Notes under the pieces: generated by a model
What the model saw: only the letters and a program-made list of their open reading frames with translations
What the model was told of the DNA's origin: nothing
Database searches by the model: none
Part shown: positions 35,115 to 48,192 of the stretch, one piece after another
How the letters are laid out: each line of letters begins with the position of its first letter
Numbering within the stretch: position 1 is the first letter of the stretch
Source: Druceiella hillmani
Taxonomy: Eukaryota > Arthropoda > Insecta > Lepidoptera > Hepialidae
DNA length: 64,000 nt
NCBI GenBank assembly: GCA_039881145.1
Contig: JAYKKI010000128.1
Coordinates: 525,001-589,000 of the forward strand
Reading direction: 5' to 3'
Position numbers and translations under genes: made by a program

Positions 35115-35860
35115 AGAAGGTAAGTCGATGAACCTAGCATTCACCATTACGGAGTTTCTATCATCACCTGCCAGATCTATCAATTGACGCTAGCTATCTT
35201 CATGACAATTCGTTTTTGACCAAAGGAAGGGTCACAGTCAAACAAGTCCGTTATTAGTATATTCCTCAGCATTAAAGAAATCTTGTCCCCTTCTTCTGAC
35301 TCCGTTATCAGACCTAGACTACTATATGTAATCGAAGGATTTGTAAAGATAAGTGAAACGAGCCTTCTTGCCATTATTGGATACTGTCAACACATTCCGG
35401 TTTCATACTCAGACCCTAGCCACTACTCATGATTAAAATACTCGTCACAAAAGTGAAAAGAGTGCAAACAAAATTTCACTTCATCAGCAACTTCCCGCTT
35501 CATCAGCAGATCTTTGTCACAAATGAACTCATCAAAACCAGTAAGACAAATCCATACATGATGAATATACTCCTTACCATTGAAAAATTCCTATTACCAC
35601 GTTCTGGCCTTATGATCAAATCTTGACTACCATATGTGACCAAAGAACTCGTGGAATTATGTCAAACGAGTCCAAACTCGATAAAAGTACGTCTGACCAT
35701 TAAGGAGTCCTATCATAATCGATTTCACCATTAGACCTTAGCCACAATTTGTGATAAAAAGACTCGTTAAGAAAAGTCAAATAAGCACAACTACGATGAA
35801 CCTTCTCCTAGACTAGAGGAGTTTCTGTCATCGCGTTCAACATTAAAAGGAAAATGTCAC
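35115..35860. repeat. Degenerate tandem array, about 115-bp units, at least six
   Basis: The block accattacggagtttctatc (35143 region) recurs as cattaaagaaatcttgtc, ccattattggatactgtc, accattgaaaaattcctat, accattaaggagtcctatc and agactagaggagtttctgtc near 35268, 35369, 35575, 35696 and 35812. Between them a second block recurs: tNgactaccatatgtgacc with gaactcgt and gtcaaacgagtcc variants. Spacings are 101-125 bp (one gap is double). Units differ strongly, so it is an old satellite-like array. Open frames through it are not conserved between units. Confidence 0.8.
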
Positions 35861-37079
35861 GTCATATTCATGAACATACATTGCTCCAGAAACATAATTT
35901 AGACTACATAAACCTTCAGAGTTCATGAACCCAAATTGTTGGTCACACCGGGTTTAATGTTGACGTGGATTTTAATACCAACTTTCGTAATAATAACATA
36001 ATTTTTCATGTTATTAAAAGTTAAACACAAAAAATATTTAAGTTTCTCTGAAATTAACGATATTTTCAAAGAAATCGTTGAGTAGATACAAAGAAAAACA
36101 TTTTTGAAATATTTGTCTCTCTATGTTTTATATACATATAACACAATAATTTTAATAGGAATTTTAATACAAAATTTAATATTATACTGATTAGGGGCCC
36201 AGAAGTAAAATGAGATACACATCATCTCGAAATTGATAAATGGGATTTTAGTTTTCAAAATAATATAGAAAAAAGTTGAATTTTATTTGGCTCGCTAGAC
36301 ACACTACGCACACTATAAAACTAACTGACTCCTTCGGTTACAGCTGCATAGAACTATTTTTACTAGTGGTTAACCAGTGGTCAAAATTCGACCGTAATTC
36401 ATTAAATTTTTAAATTTGAATCTTATTGAGGTTCTTTTCTCAAAAAGTGTACCTCTGTAATCATTGTATAGAAAAAAATGAAATGAAATTATTGAAACTC
36501 CGAACTGAAATTGGATTACGAAATAATACGATTGTGAAATAATAAAATATACTTACCTACCCAATTTGTTGAAAACTCAAATAGGTAGATGAGAGTAATT
36601 CAATTCAGATTGCTGCTACAAAATTTTCCTTTCGCAAATGGTATATGTAAAGATATTTATTATTTAGTTGTATCTCATTAATATACAAAACATGGATATA
36701 TATTAAACAAAATATAAAATAACCGCTTTTTTGCCTTGACATACACTCCACTGTCAATCTGTTAGTTTAAAATTCTTTGACGAAAATCTTTACTCTGTGC
36801 GACTGTTTCACCACAGATTATTATGTGTTTAACATTGGCAGTATGAACATAAACGATGAATATTTTATTGTTAAACGTTAACAATGAATTATTAAATGTA
36901 TTTATTATATGTAAATTAATATTTTTATAACAGATATTACACATAAATTGTAGCTTTCTTCTCTCTCTCTCCACCTAAACTTTAACTGTGCCAAATCTTA
37001 CACTCCTCTGTGTGCGCAATAAACGTATTGCAAAGGGGTAAAAAGTTTTCTCTTCAAGTATTAATATATAGATTGCGTT
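35861..37079. other. AT-rich stretch without a gene
   Basis: No supported feature. Confidence 0.55.
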
Positions 37080-37175
37080 GTACTTCGGAGGTAAATCAGG
37101 GGGAATACTCGGGATGATCAATCATTATATAAACCGGTATCTCTGAACTTTAATCATACAAGCGGTGGTCTCCGA
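37080..37175 (+). repeat. Dispersed repeat fragment, copy B
   Basis: Same-orientation homologue of 28140-28235 (ggaggta, gaatactcgggatgatcaat, atctct, aactt). A small stem ctaccat/atggtag lies just beyond at 37201-37220. Confidence 0.5.
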
Positions 37176-38729
37176 CTTCTTTTACATTTGTTATTACTGC
37201 TCTACCATTATAAATGGTAGCAAAATAGTATATATTATATAAAGAGTATATGTCTATATTCTTCCTTAATACATTGACTTTCTAACACAAAAATATTTTT
37301 TTAAATTAGACAGAAAATTCCAGAGATTAGCACGAATAAGCAAGCAAACGATCTCTTCAGTTTTATGTATTATGAACATATACTTTATTAAAAAGTTAAA
37401 AATGTTAGCCTAAAAATAAGATTTAATTAAGCAGCTTGAATAAATTGTAATGTGCATAACAATTTGGAACGATGCTGCGATTCGCCACTCGGCGATAGAT
37501 TATTGCTCTTGAGACTTTGTTTTTCAATTTAACTAACCATTAATTGTGATTATAGACAAAATATTTATAATACTATTTACGTATATAGGTATTACTTATT
37601 GCGTATATAGGTATTACTTATGGTATACGAACCGATACCAATGTAAGGAATGTTATAAACACAGAGACTAAACGTTAACAGGTATTATAAATGGAAAAGT
37701 TTAAAAAAATAATTTACCGTTTTAAATATTGATGTGATTAACCATTGGTCATTAATAAAAAATCATGGACGCCAAACAGCCTATGTAACAAGCATACTAG
37801 CTTCAAAACTGTATACTGTAGCAGAAGATATTTATTATTCAGATACAAACAAAAATGAATACGAATCTGAAACAAACAGTAATTCTGTACACACTCGCGT
37901 ATAAAAATTTAAATAATTCACAATAAATGAAGATACGACTTAAAACACGACAGTGAAATGAATACTTCTTTATGTAACAAAATATGGTTTTGCTCACACA
38001 AACGCCCTGAACATTTTGCTATACAAATATCACGCGCATTTTAAGGCACAAAACGATTATATCAATAAACTGTAGATATAAAAGTTTGTGAATGTGGTAT
38101 GCAGCCTTCTTTTTTGGTGTTTGTTCCATTCAAAATGTGTTGTATTGTGACATTAACACTTTATAATCAAAGTTATAATCAATACATATTATGAAATAAA
38201 ATATCCCACTGCGTTTCTCTATATATTTTTAATTTTTCAGTAATGACAAAACAGATTTTTTTCTAGTTCATTAATCTATCAATTAATTTACAAGGAAGGT
38301 TTACTTAGATAATTTTTAACAGAATTTCCGATGAAATTTGAAATAAAAACACTCAAAGATATCCAATGTATGAGATACATATTCTTCTGAAAAAGGTCTA
38401 CAGTAAAGTCTGCGACAGTATATGTATATATTTTGCACTGCTTCTGGAGCTTATTGTGCAAAACTGTCTTAATCCTTATAATTTAAATTCTTTCTCAACT
38501 TATAGAGATCAAAATTTACACCGTAAAACATCAAGCGAGAATTTTCACCCGTTGACATGGGATCTTCATATGTAATGTACGTGCGGTAAAATATTTGCCT
38601 ATCCATGAGAAGTCAGGATGATTAATAAAAAATATTGAAAAGCGTCTAAGGAATTATTAACAGCATCTTTGAAAACTACACTTAAAATAAAACTTTTATT
38701 ATATATTACACAATGCACTAAACTCATGC
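37176..38729. other. Stretch without a gene
   Basis: AT-rich. A short GC-richer piece near 37470-37500 (gctgcgattcgccactcggc) is unassigned. No gene. Confidence 0.5.
37581..37624. repeat. 22-bp tandem duplication
   Basis: gtatataggtattacttat occurs at 37581 and 37603, identical in both units and therefore recent. Confidence 0.9.
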
Positions 38730-39140
38730 TTCTCACAATAACGCAAAGCAGGCGAAATCCTCCCTGAACAGGTCAAAACAAGGTGTCGTCCTCTTTCTCA
38801 GCTATACGTCTCTATCCCAGCCGAGAAATAGTACTGCCGGCGAAGTCCAAAAGCGAGCGAGCCCCCAACACAGACCTGCAATAAAATATTATTACAAAAA
38901 TAACCACGAATATCATCGAAATAATTCATCCAAAATTAGGGCCAACAAATTTATAAATGACACTCGTACGGTGCGGGTGCGTTTAGGGCTCATAAATTTG
39001 CTTACGTCGTAAATTGTGTTTTTTTCATAAATTTGGGGCTATCGCGCCGTATTAACATCACGTCGTTTTTAATTCAGGTGAAGGTTGTATGCTTTTATTT
39101 ATGACCAGCGACGGCGCTTGAATTCAACTGAGTGTATTAA
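38730..39140. promoter_or_regulatory. GC-raised patch with clustered TTTAT-type sites
   Basis: Between 38950 and 39105 there are four related sites: tttataaatgac, two cataaattt (38991 and 39026) and tttatttatgac. Each contains the TTTAT(A/G/T) core bound by Caudal/AbdB-type homeodomains, set in GC-rich spacer (cggtgcgggtgcgtttaggg, atcgcgccgtattaac). The left part (38750-38875) is also GC-raised. No coding frame. The patterning-enhancer reading is inference from site type and spacing. Confidence 0.38.
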
Positions 39141-39288
39141 AAGATGAAACACGAAATGAAGACGTGAACTGTTTGCCAATGTTTTCTCATCCTTTTCCAA
39201 TAAAAATTGAAACAGAAAGTATCACCTACCTAAAATTTTAGGTATATAAATACGAATTTAACAATGTAAATGAAACTTTCACATGTAA

Positions 39289-39289
<1 letters not shown>

Positions 39290-39341
<52 letters not shown>

Positions 39342-39376
39342 TATATATAAAAATATGTATATATATATATATATAC
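39290..39376. repeat. (TA)n microsatellite
   Basis: About 85 bp of TA repeat with one cacat and one aaaatatg interruption. Confidence 0.96.
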
Positions 39377-39650
39377 ATCAGGCTGAGTACATTTGAAGCA
39401 TGTTTCTATAAAAAATGTAAATTCTTTTTGCGTTGTTAACATTGATAGTGAATTTTTTCATAAATTATAGAAAATGTTAATATAGTGACTCAACATTTTC
39501 TGCACAGTTTGATGTACAGAACCACTTTTATGAATAAAAGGATTTTTTTACCCATGTACAAGTATAACAAAAAACATGTCTTTTTTCATACAGGTGATAT
39601 CGGGCATGAAATTGCATATATTTGAAGCTTGTTTCTGGAGAAAAATATAT
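39377..39650. repeat. Diverged direct repeat, 229 bp apart
   Basis: acatttgaagcatgtttct (39390) and atatttgaagcttgtttct (39619) sit in otherwise matching contexts, each followed by an A-rich block. Loosely tandem. Confidence 0.5.
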
Positions 39651-41239
39651 TTATTTGATTAGAATGGAATTTTTTCTTTATTTTTATTTATTTATTTATA
39701 AGCTGTAGTGTACAAAATGATTGTATTTGGCGGACTGATTGCTAGGAAAGCATGTCTTACATGCAACCTGGGACTTTGCGATTTATGTAGACTTATTAAT
39801 AAATGTTTGGCACTCGCTGTTTCCGGTAATAAGTTATTATTGTATCCTGAAATTAACCTAAAGATACTTAATTATGTAATCCCTGCGACAGCCTTGAAAA
39901 TTTTTATTAATTTTTTTCTTAGAAAAAGTGTACCGCTCTTGCTACATAAACACTACAATTAAATTTAACCGACTTAAGGACTTCATGCACCGTAAATCTT
40001 GCACGACCAGCAGTGAATGGATTTGCTATATGACAATATGAGATACGCATACCGGTCTGTCTGTACTCGTTTTTTCCTACGGCGACGTCATTTTCTGCTG
40101 GTAATGCATGATGAATTGTGCGTAAACCCTCTTCGGAACATTAAATCGGAACAAAAGATAGATACTCTAAATATCAATCTTGAATATCGTGAGTATTGTG
40201 AAAGTTGATCTAGAAATGTTTGCTGATGTCATCAGATAAACTGAAAATACTTCTAAGAAAAATATCCTATAAGTACTATGAAAATCATTTTCATAATTTG
40301 TCAGATAAGATATTAAAATATATTCTATATACGTTATGTATATACCATCCTTTATACTTAATCATTGAATTTGGTAATTTACATACACATAATAGTCGAA
40401 TAAATAACTATTGTCTATGTAAATGACATAATATCTAAATAGAATAACGATTAAAAATAATTGCATAATGATCAACGGATATTGAATTCACGTGTCAAGA
40501 AAATAATTTTCACTCAAACACATCACAGTAAATCACACTCTGTTGTTATTGTGACTAGACTAATCGATAATTAAATGGGGAAATTCAAAAGAAGTTGGTA
40601 TTAGATTCTGGTACATTTCAATAATTTTTTTAAAATCGACATAGTTATCAAAGGTTATTGAATTTAAAAAAAAAACAAAAGCACAATAAACTTTATCACT
40701 ACATTTTTCCTAATCACATGGAATACAATTTTTTTTCTGTATTATTTATTTACAAACAAAGAAAAGATCTTGAAAGTATATATTAATTTTTAATCTGAAT
40801 AAAAAAAATAATAGAAATTGGCTTCTACTCGATCTTTTCCAGTATTAAATTTTCCAAAATGCTTAATGCATATTTCAGTGTCATTCCAAGATTTTACCAA
40901 ATACATGAATAAAAATTATATACTAATTTACTGTACAGTTTTAAAACGATATAATTTAAAAAAAAAAAACAAAATAACTAACAAGCAGACGAACAAACAA
41001 AAGATTTAAAAACAATATTTACCTCATCCAATTTCAGACGGATTTTATTAGATATAATTGTGAAAATCTATCTGTTCAAAAGAAAATCTATCTGGCAAAG
41101 AAAAATTAGCTGAATAAGTACAAATGAGAATTTTTGATACAAATCTCTTAACAAATAAGCAGCAGATATATTAATATCAATTTGAATGTAATTAAAAAAT
41201 TGGATCAACTTCGAGTATGGTTTCCATACTTCGTTTGGG
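39651..41239. other. Stretch without a gene
   Basis: AT-rich, with a GC-raised piece at 39975-40145 (accggtctgtctgtactcg, cctacggcgacgtca) that may be another mutated dispersed repeat. An 84-codon plus frame at 39708-39962 has no domain or splice evidence. Confidence 0.45.
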
Positions 41240-41790
41240 GTTAAATTACTTCAGTCATCACTAATATGAACTCTCTAGCGTAATAAATACTTAATAGCCC
41301 CTAATATAATAAAGAGATGATAAATAAATATTATCGTGAATATTTAAAAAACTATGACGTCTATAGTTTTCGTACAACCTTATGGATGCTTCTAAAACCT
41401 TATTTTCTTATAATTTTAGATTTAGTAGCTTTATAAATACGGAGAGAACATATGTATTCTTTGCATATATCAGTACATTTTTGAAAATATGGTATCTAAT
41501 TAAGGAAAAAATATTTTTTGGTGACTTTGTAACACCCTTTCAAACAATACTTCACACTATTTATAAAATTTTAAAATTTAATTTCCTTCTGTAAATATTT
41601 CCATATAAATATTGATTGTTAGTATTAGCTATTAAGACATGTGCGAATCAATGTGCTTTATAAATATGTATATTTCCAATTTTCATGTCGAGTGGTTCAT
41701 GAGAAAATTACTGTAACTTATGGATAGACAAAAATATGAATATCTTGAAGGTTTATTCTTCTCCTGTACGGAACCCTGAAAACCAACACT
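41240..41790 (+). repeat. Dispersed family copy (ACGGAACCCT family), long form
   Basis: Shares tcactaatatgaactctcta with the copy at 56.5 kb, ctatgac with the one at 57.3 kb, and the family tail gtcgagtggttcatgag, gtaacttatggatagac, ending ctgtacggaaccctgaaaa. About 550 bp, non-coding; open frames in it are accidental. Confidence 0.6.
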
Positions 41791-42255
41791 AATTAAAACA
41801 TTTTATGTTTAATAATTACTGAGAGCACCTTTAAAAACATTTTAAGTAATTCTATTAGTTCATAAATTCTATTAAACAAATATTTGAGTATTCATCGAAT
41901 AAAATCACATCAAAATAACGCACATCTCGAATATGTAAGTTTCAAGTGTCTTTTTGGCAGAAATTCAAAGTCATCAGCGCAGGCGAATGTTTTAGTTACA
42001 TTTATATATTAATTATTTTTCATTTGCGGTCACGGAAGTCACACAGAAATGATATGGGCAGATGCCACCGTGCAACAAGTGGCGTTCGTTTAATTTTTAT
42101 TGTAATTTGGAGTCACGTAGTTGGTCTGCTGAAGCCATGGGAGGCAGTCCGTTCACCAAATATCAACACTGAAATTACACATATCGTTTTTTTCACTTAC
42201 AAATAGGGCTTTCAAATGTCAATATTTTAATTCTGGAGTCAGTATGGCATGAATT

Positions 42256-42257
42256 TA

Positions 42258-42320
<63 letters not shown>

Positions 42321-42359
42321 GTGTGTGTGTGTGTTTGTGTGTGTATGTGCGTATATATA
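42256..42359. repeat. (TA)n(GT)n compound microsatellite
   Basis: TA repeat passes into gtgtgtgtgtgtttgtgtgt and back to TATA. Confidence 0.97.
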
Positions 42360-42530
42360 ATGCCATAAATACTTTATTAAAACTTACTTGATTTAAATTA
42401 AATTAAAATGTACTTTTTAAAATTAACGCTATTTTAATTAAAAGTTTAGTAATTAAACGACAAAATGAACGAATAATACCTATTTAAACGTTTCTAAAAA
42501 AAATAATACTAACTGATCAAAGCTTAAACG

Positions 42531-42628
42531 TTATAATATAAATATTATAAATAAAATTATAATATAAATATTATAAACAAAATTATAATATAAATATTAT
42601 AAATAAATATTAAAATATAAATATTATA
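42531..42628. repeat. 26-bp tandem repeat, about 3.5 units
   Basis: ttataatataaatattataa begins at 42531, 42557 and 42583, then a degenerate unit near 42610. Low divergence indicates a young minisatellite. Confidence 0.9.
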
Positions 42629-43351
42629 GCTATGACTTATTAAACACGGGTTTTATGTTACTCTCGAGGAACTTCTTTCTATGTATGACAAGTAATTACA
42701 ATCATCTAATGTACTCTGACACACGTACACAGATATTATTCTTCGTAAATCATAAAATCAGATTATACACAGCATACATCGTGAAAACCGTTAACTTACC
42801 TTAACCGTTAACCGTTGGGAATGTCCCAAATGATTGACAAATGGATTCACATCGCGTAATTCAAGGGATTTTCAATCGATGTCAGCAATTCACGTGCTTT
42901 TCACTTCATTAATGCGATTATAATCTGGCTAAATTAAATTAAGTCCACACGAAATAAAAAACAGCTTGATGATTGGAAGTGTGCAAAATATATTCTCCAT
43001 GACCGTATATGACACAAGTATTCTTTCTTAAGTTGAAATAAATTTATTTAATTTCACATTGAACCTTTTACTTATCTATTTATTTTAAAAATCTAGCAAA
43101 AACCTTGGAGAATGCACTAATAAATTCATAACAGAAGATAAATGTGGACTAACATTACCAAGGAGAATAAAAATATAAAAAAAGTATTTTAAAGACAAAC
43201 ATAGAAATGGATCATGAACTGCCAAAAAATTTTAAAATCGCACTCCAACATAATTGATTTCGTTAGAGAATACAAAAAAGGTCGAAGTCTAGCAGTGCTC
43301 ACAACACCAAATTAAAAAATGAATAAATAAAAAGTTCCATTGATTGTAAAT

Positions 43352-43390
43352 TCAAGGAGGTGAAAATAAATCCAAGGAGGTGAAAATAAA
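43352..43390. repeat. 20-bp tandem duplication
   Basis: caaggaggtgaaaataaa occurs at 43353 and 43373. Confidence 0.9.
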
Positions 43391-43794
43391 AAATATCTGG
43401 CATCGATAAATTATCGTTATTATAATTTTTGAACAATTTTATAAAATATCAGTTGAACACACGAATATTTAATTTTGACAATGGCTACATATAAAAAAAA
43501 AGATTTATATCTATTACCATATCTAACATTTATTATTTTGATTTCTTATTAACAATTTTTGATACATGAAGATACATTTTATCGTGTTTTATGTTTACAA
43601 TTATAATCTTTACTCTTCTCTTTTTATCAGTTCCTGAATTTTTTCACTTTATATTATAAGAAATATTTTTTATTATAATATGAAACAATTCAATCTTTTC
43701 ATATTATCAAAATAGCGGAGTTTTAAAAAGTGCATCCTGTTTCTATAAGGTCAGGTCCATATTCGACCATCTTCGTTTTGCATAAATCGGAAAA

Positions 43795-44086
43795 GACTGC
43801 CAGCAAAATTAGCTATAGGGTGGGGGCGACTTTAAAAATTATTATTACCTTGTCAACTTCGGAGGATCCATCAATGCTCTACGAACTATCAACACGGAGG
43901 GACGTGGATCGTCATCACTTTGAAAATACATAAAGGACAATCGCAAATTCGTGCTCCTCGCTAACGATTCTAATTTACTGCGAAATTGTTGCCAATTGCG
44001 TCGGGGGCTAACTTTAGTGGCGATTCTGTGAATAGAAATGCCTTAATAAATTTATTACGGGCAATTCAAGTTATAAAAGCACTCAC
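43795..44086 (+). repeat. Inverted-pair element, copy X
   Basis: About 290 bp matching the reverse complement of 48193-48506 along its whole length. Shared blocks in order: gaYtgccagYa, agctatag, aaaaattattattacc, tcaatgctc, a taYcataaaRgaYaaYcgca-type block, ctcctcRctaac, attctaatttactg, aaattgttgcYaaYtgcgtc, aatttatta and finally TATAAAAG. Copy X has an open frame (43730-43933) but the aligned codons in copy Y hold stops, so it is non-coding. GC is raised. It could be a duplicated enhancer or promoter (TATAAAAG near the end of both) or the paired ends of a fold-back element. Confidence 0.8.
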
Positions 44087-44843
44087 TGAGTAAATAAACT
44101 TGATTTATCAAGGCACGAGTGTTGGCAAAGTGCGTTTAGTGTTCGGAGAAAGCCGAAAAGCTGATATTAATTCTGCTTATTTAATTTTAAGTGTACCATA
44201 ATGTGTGTATATTTTTGTTAAACGTTTAATTAGTTAATAATAAATTAAAATGAAACTAGTTTTAGAAATATTAGTAGTTTTGTAACTACTAAACATAGTC
44301 AATATCAAGCCTTATCTTCATAACAAGCCTTTTCTTCAATTTATTTCATAACGATCAAGTAAATACTCACATTAGTCTTTGAAAACATTACATCATCCCT
44401 TATCCGTAATTATGTGATATAAACAATTACAAAATATTCATAACCATACAAGATTGACACTTGTTAGCATCCGTCGAGTAGTATTTTCTGGGGTATAGAG
44501 TTTCCTTGTCAAAATATTTTGAGAATCCTGATTTCATTATGTCGGTTACAATGGAAAAAATTTAGATAAGGTAATGGTCCTTCCGTCAAACTCTCTGCTT
44601 CAACAATGTCAGATCTGTTTTGGTTTAGATTAAAAGTAAGATATTTGAACTTACTCTCTTCCGCAGTTTTACCATCGCCGAATTTGTTTTAACTATAATA
44701 AAAATTTATTGCAATGCATATTCGTCTCGACAATTTTTAAAGTGATAAAAAAAAGACGTGAATACAATATTAACAGTAGTGCTTAGTGAGTAAGTCCATT
44801 TAACATTATTTTGGGTGGGTAGAAATTTTAAAAAAATGTATAC

Positions 44844-44918
<75 letters not shown>

Positions 44919-44919
44919 T

Positions 44920-44965
<46 letters not shown>

Positions 44966-45009
44966 CTCCACTCAATTGGATAAGCATTTCTTTTATTTGT
45001 ACTTCTTTA
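44087..45009. other. Stretch without a gene
   Basis: AT-rich, with a TA tract; the first 70 bp (ggcacgagtgttggcaaag) remain GC-raised and may belong to the neighbouring conserved block. Confidence 0.5.
44848..44964. repeat. (TA)n microsatellite
   Basis: About 115 bp of TA repeat with two short AT phase shifts. Confidence 0.97.
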
Positions 45010-45552
45010 TAAGAGGAGGTATCTTGAAAAATTAGAAATTAAATTTGCTACATAATAATTGAATTCTTTATCTGAAGCAAATATTTACAATATTTTATGG
45101 AGATTGATTTTAAAGTGAAGAAATTACGAGGGTGTGACAGACAAGCGGACGCACAAACGGACACGACAAAGTTGTAGGGGTTCTGTGTTTGACTCGAAAC
45201 CCAAAAAATTATCGCTACACATTTGATCTTTACAAAAATGTAAAATTAACACAAAAATGTAAAATTAACACAAAAATGTAAAATTATGAAAGACAAGCGG
45301 TCACACAAACGGACATAAAATTGTAGGGGTTCTGTGTTTGATTTGAAACACAAAAAATGATCGCAACATATTTGATCTTTACAGAAACGTAAAATTAACA
45401 CAAAAATGTAAGGGGTGTGACAGACAAGCGGACGCACAAACGGACACGACAAATTGTAGGGGTTCTGTGTTTGACTCGAAACCCAAAAAATGATCGCAAC
45501 ACATTTGATCTATACAGAAACCTAAAATTAACACAAAATTGTAAAATTATAT
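45010..45552 (+). repeat. Dispersed family copy with a triplicated tail
   Basis: After a decayed body, the tail unit gtgacagacaagcggacgca, aacggacacgacaaa, ttgtaggggttctgtgtttg, cacatttgatctttaca appears three times, with acaagcgg at 45141, 45293 and 45424 (periods 152 and 131 bp). Units 1 and 3 are almost identical; unit 2 has lost part of the start. Short aaaatgtaaaattaacac repeats sit between units 1 and 2. The minus-strand frame across it is repeat-derived. Confidence 0.85.
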
Positions 45553-46489
45553 TTGTTGAATTTTATGTAAACAACTGGATTCTTTAGGCCTTAGGGCTCA
45601 AAAGTATGGTTCCTGCTTTTGAACACAAAAATAGTTTGTTTTACATACATGTCTAAACATTGAATAATATGGACAGAAGAATAAGATATGGAATCAAGGA
45701 AATATCTTGTTAAAGTGATATAATTAAGCAAATATAGTTACAGATTACATAGGAAAACTTCCAAGTTTGTATTATAAATGAGCGAGTACGACATAGATAC
45801 GAATAGGATAGCATTACTGTAAGAGAATTCAAGGAACTTCATTCCTCAGAGGTAATAAGGAATAATTCTAGATTGAAAGAAATCATTTTGGTTTTGTCAC
45901 ACTTGCTAGCACGGCGAAAGCGTAACAGGAACAATTATATATTGCTATATCATTATTGCCTTAAAAAAATTAAATAAATATCGTAACAAATTTCAATAAA
46001 TTAATTAGATACATGTCCTTATAAATGGATCTTAGATTTTTGCTAGAAGTATGCGTGTAATTAAAATATATTGTCATGACAGAGGAAGATATATTGACAC
46101 ATATTTTCATAAAGTAAAACTGCAACAACAACCATAAACTGTGTGTCAAATTCATATTGATAACAAATAAGTAAAATTGTGATAGATTCAAAATTTAATA
46201 ATCAATTTTAAGACACCAATGACATGAACAGCTAATGTAACATTATTGAGTGTAAAGTCAATATTATATATCTAAATTCGATGTTTCCACGATCATATGA
46301 TCTCTGCGAAAAATATATCGTGAAATAAAAATAGATTTAACTGCATATGTGTTCGTTTCTTTTGATTTTGGTTTAGACACTGAAAACGAATATTATAATA
46401 CATAGAATCTTGCGTAATATACAGCATATTTGAAACACCATTCCGCTTTCAAAAGGTTGAGAATATAAGATGCTTACTTACAATTAAAC
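45553..46489. other. AT-rich stretch without a gene
   Basis: No supported feature. Confidence 0.55.
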
Positions 46490-46680
46490 GGGAGAAACTA
46501 TTAATTGGGTGTCGACGTACGCATCGACTGTGGCTAATTGTTGACGGACACAATAATGACATTGTATTACGGACCCTCATCAAACTACCGCTGAACGTGA
46601 TGCTCCAAGAATGGCAAACGAAGTCGAATTATCAAGTTACCTACCAGCCACCAAGTTGCTAATAATGTACATATTAATTT
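46490..46680. promoter_or_regulatory. GC-raised patch, weak candidate regulatory element
   Basis: tgggtgtcgacgtacgcatc, ctaccgctgaacgtgatgc and ctaccagccaccaagttgc lie between AT-rich flanks without a coding frame. Composition only. Confidence 0.2.
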
Positions 46681-48192
46681 CTGTCTCTGGTATGAAGTAA
46701 CTATTTAAGAAACCTAAGAAGAGATTAGGCACCAGGTTAATGTCAAAATTTTAGAAACATCTATTGGTAACACCTATTGTAATAGATGATTTCCTTGCTT
46801 TAATTACAACATACATACAGAGAGTATGTGTATAGACAGACAAACAATTGTAAAAAAAAATCGTCATAAAAAATCGGGAGATATTAATATATTAGATATT
46901 GACGGGGAGATACTAATATATCAGAAAAGTTTTTAGTAATTTATTAAACTGAAAAACGCTCCGTATATTAAAATTGCCCAAACTAGGAGGAAAACGTTGT
47001 TTTTATTGATAAAAATTATGAAATTATTACGTGTAATTAAAAGAAAACCGCAATAGCCCTTGTACCTTGTTTCAGAAACAGAAAGCATTTCCAAGAATTA
47101 GGTGTAGAGAACGCCTGATTATTAAGCACTCGAACAATAATGTGACTATATCGCAAATTAAACATATTTAGTCAACAATTTAATGAACCTAGAGTGGAGA
47201 CTCGGCGTATATTGACTATTCCTAGGTTTAATACTACTTTTGGATGCGGGCAGTGCCCTGTTCTTATTTTATGTTTATATAATATTTGCAGGTTCTGAAT
47301 GGTAATTTGATAAAAGAGATAATATTGTTAGTATTCTAGAATATTGTATTTCTTCCCCCAAAAAGCGTTTTATTAAAAGTTTAATTTATCATTTAACCTT
47401 GCTCAAAGAACAGTTTATTGCACAATGAATGCAGCGAACGCACATTGATTCCAAAAGCTGAAACTAGAAGCCTGGATCATGGTCTATTGGAATTACCACA
47501 ATTATAAAATAAGAATCGTGAAAAATGAAACAAGAAAAGATTAAAAATATTAAAAAGACCTGTTTTTCATAGTAATTTAAAACAATTGCATTTGTAGACT
47601 GATGTTACTTTCTTCAGTCCTGAACGTTTTAAAATATAACAACCTCTCTTTTACGTTTAATGTAACAGTTAATACTAAAACTTTATTAGGATTTGTTAAT
47701 AAGTTCTCTTCCGACGTGGAGACAAACAAACAAGAGTAATGGTAAGCGCAGATTTTTCAAGGTTTAATATGGTGCGTACTTTATTTTAGTCGGGAAAAGT
47801 TAAGCTATACAATATTGGATAGCTCATCAAAATCTGTATTGTGGTTTTTATCTAATACTCCCACAAACAGACCGACCGCCAGATAAATGTTTCACAGACG
47901 GCCAGTACCGTCTCTTTTTTCCACAGTCACTTATACTACGTTTCTAAAATGAAAATAAAACTTCTGTCATAATCTCAATTAATTTAATCAGTGAGATCCT
48001 TCATCTCATTTAATTGTGTATATAATCGTTCTAAATTAAAATATTCCATCTATGTGTGCATTCAACAATACATTTGACAAGAAGACTTTGTTTCAAATGG
48101 TAAGTGTCAAATTTGCCAAACCCTTTAAATACTTGACGCACAGTGCCTACAACTTTGCATTCTCATCTTCTTCATCTAAACAAATAAATTCG
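46681..48192. other. Stretch without a gene
   Basis: AT-rich. A short stem agacgg/ccgtct at 47896-47913 near gaccgaccgccag may be a mutated dispersed-repeat end. No gene. Confidence 0.5.

Larger units (their letters stand above)
41791..43794. other. Stretch without a gene
   Basis: AT-rich apart from 42020-42160 (gtcacggaagtcacac, gaagccatgggaggcagtcc), which is GC-raised and unidentified. An 86-codon frame crosses it without recognisable features. Confidence 0.45.

Noticed and set aside
43730..43933. 67-codon frame in copy X of the inverted pair
   Set aside because: Aligned positions in copy Y contain stop codons, so the conserved sequence is not conserved as protein.
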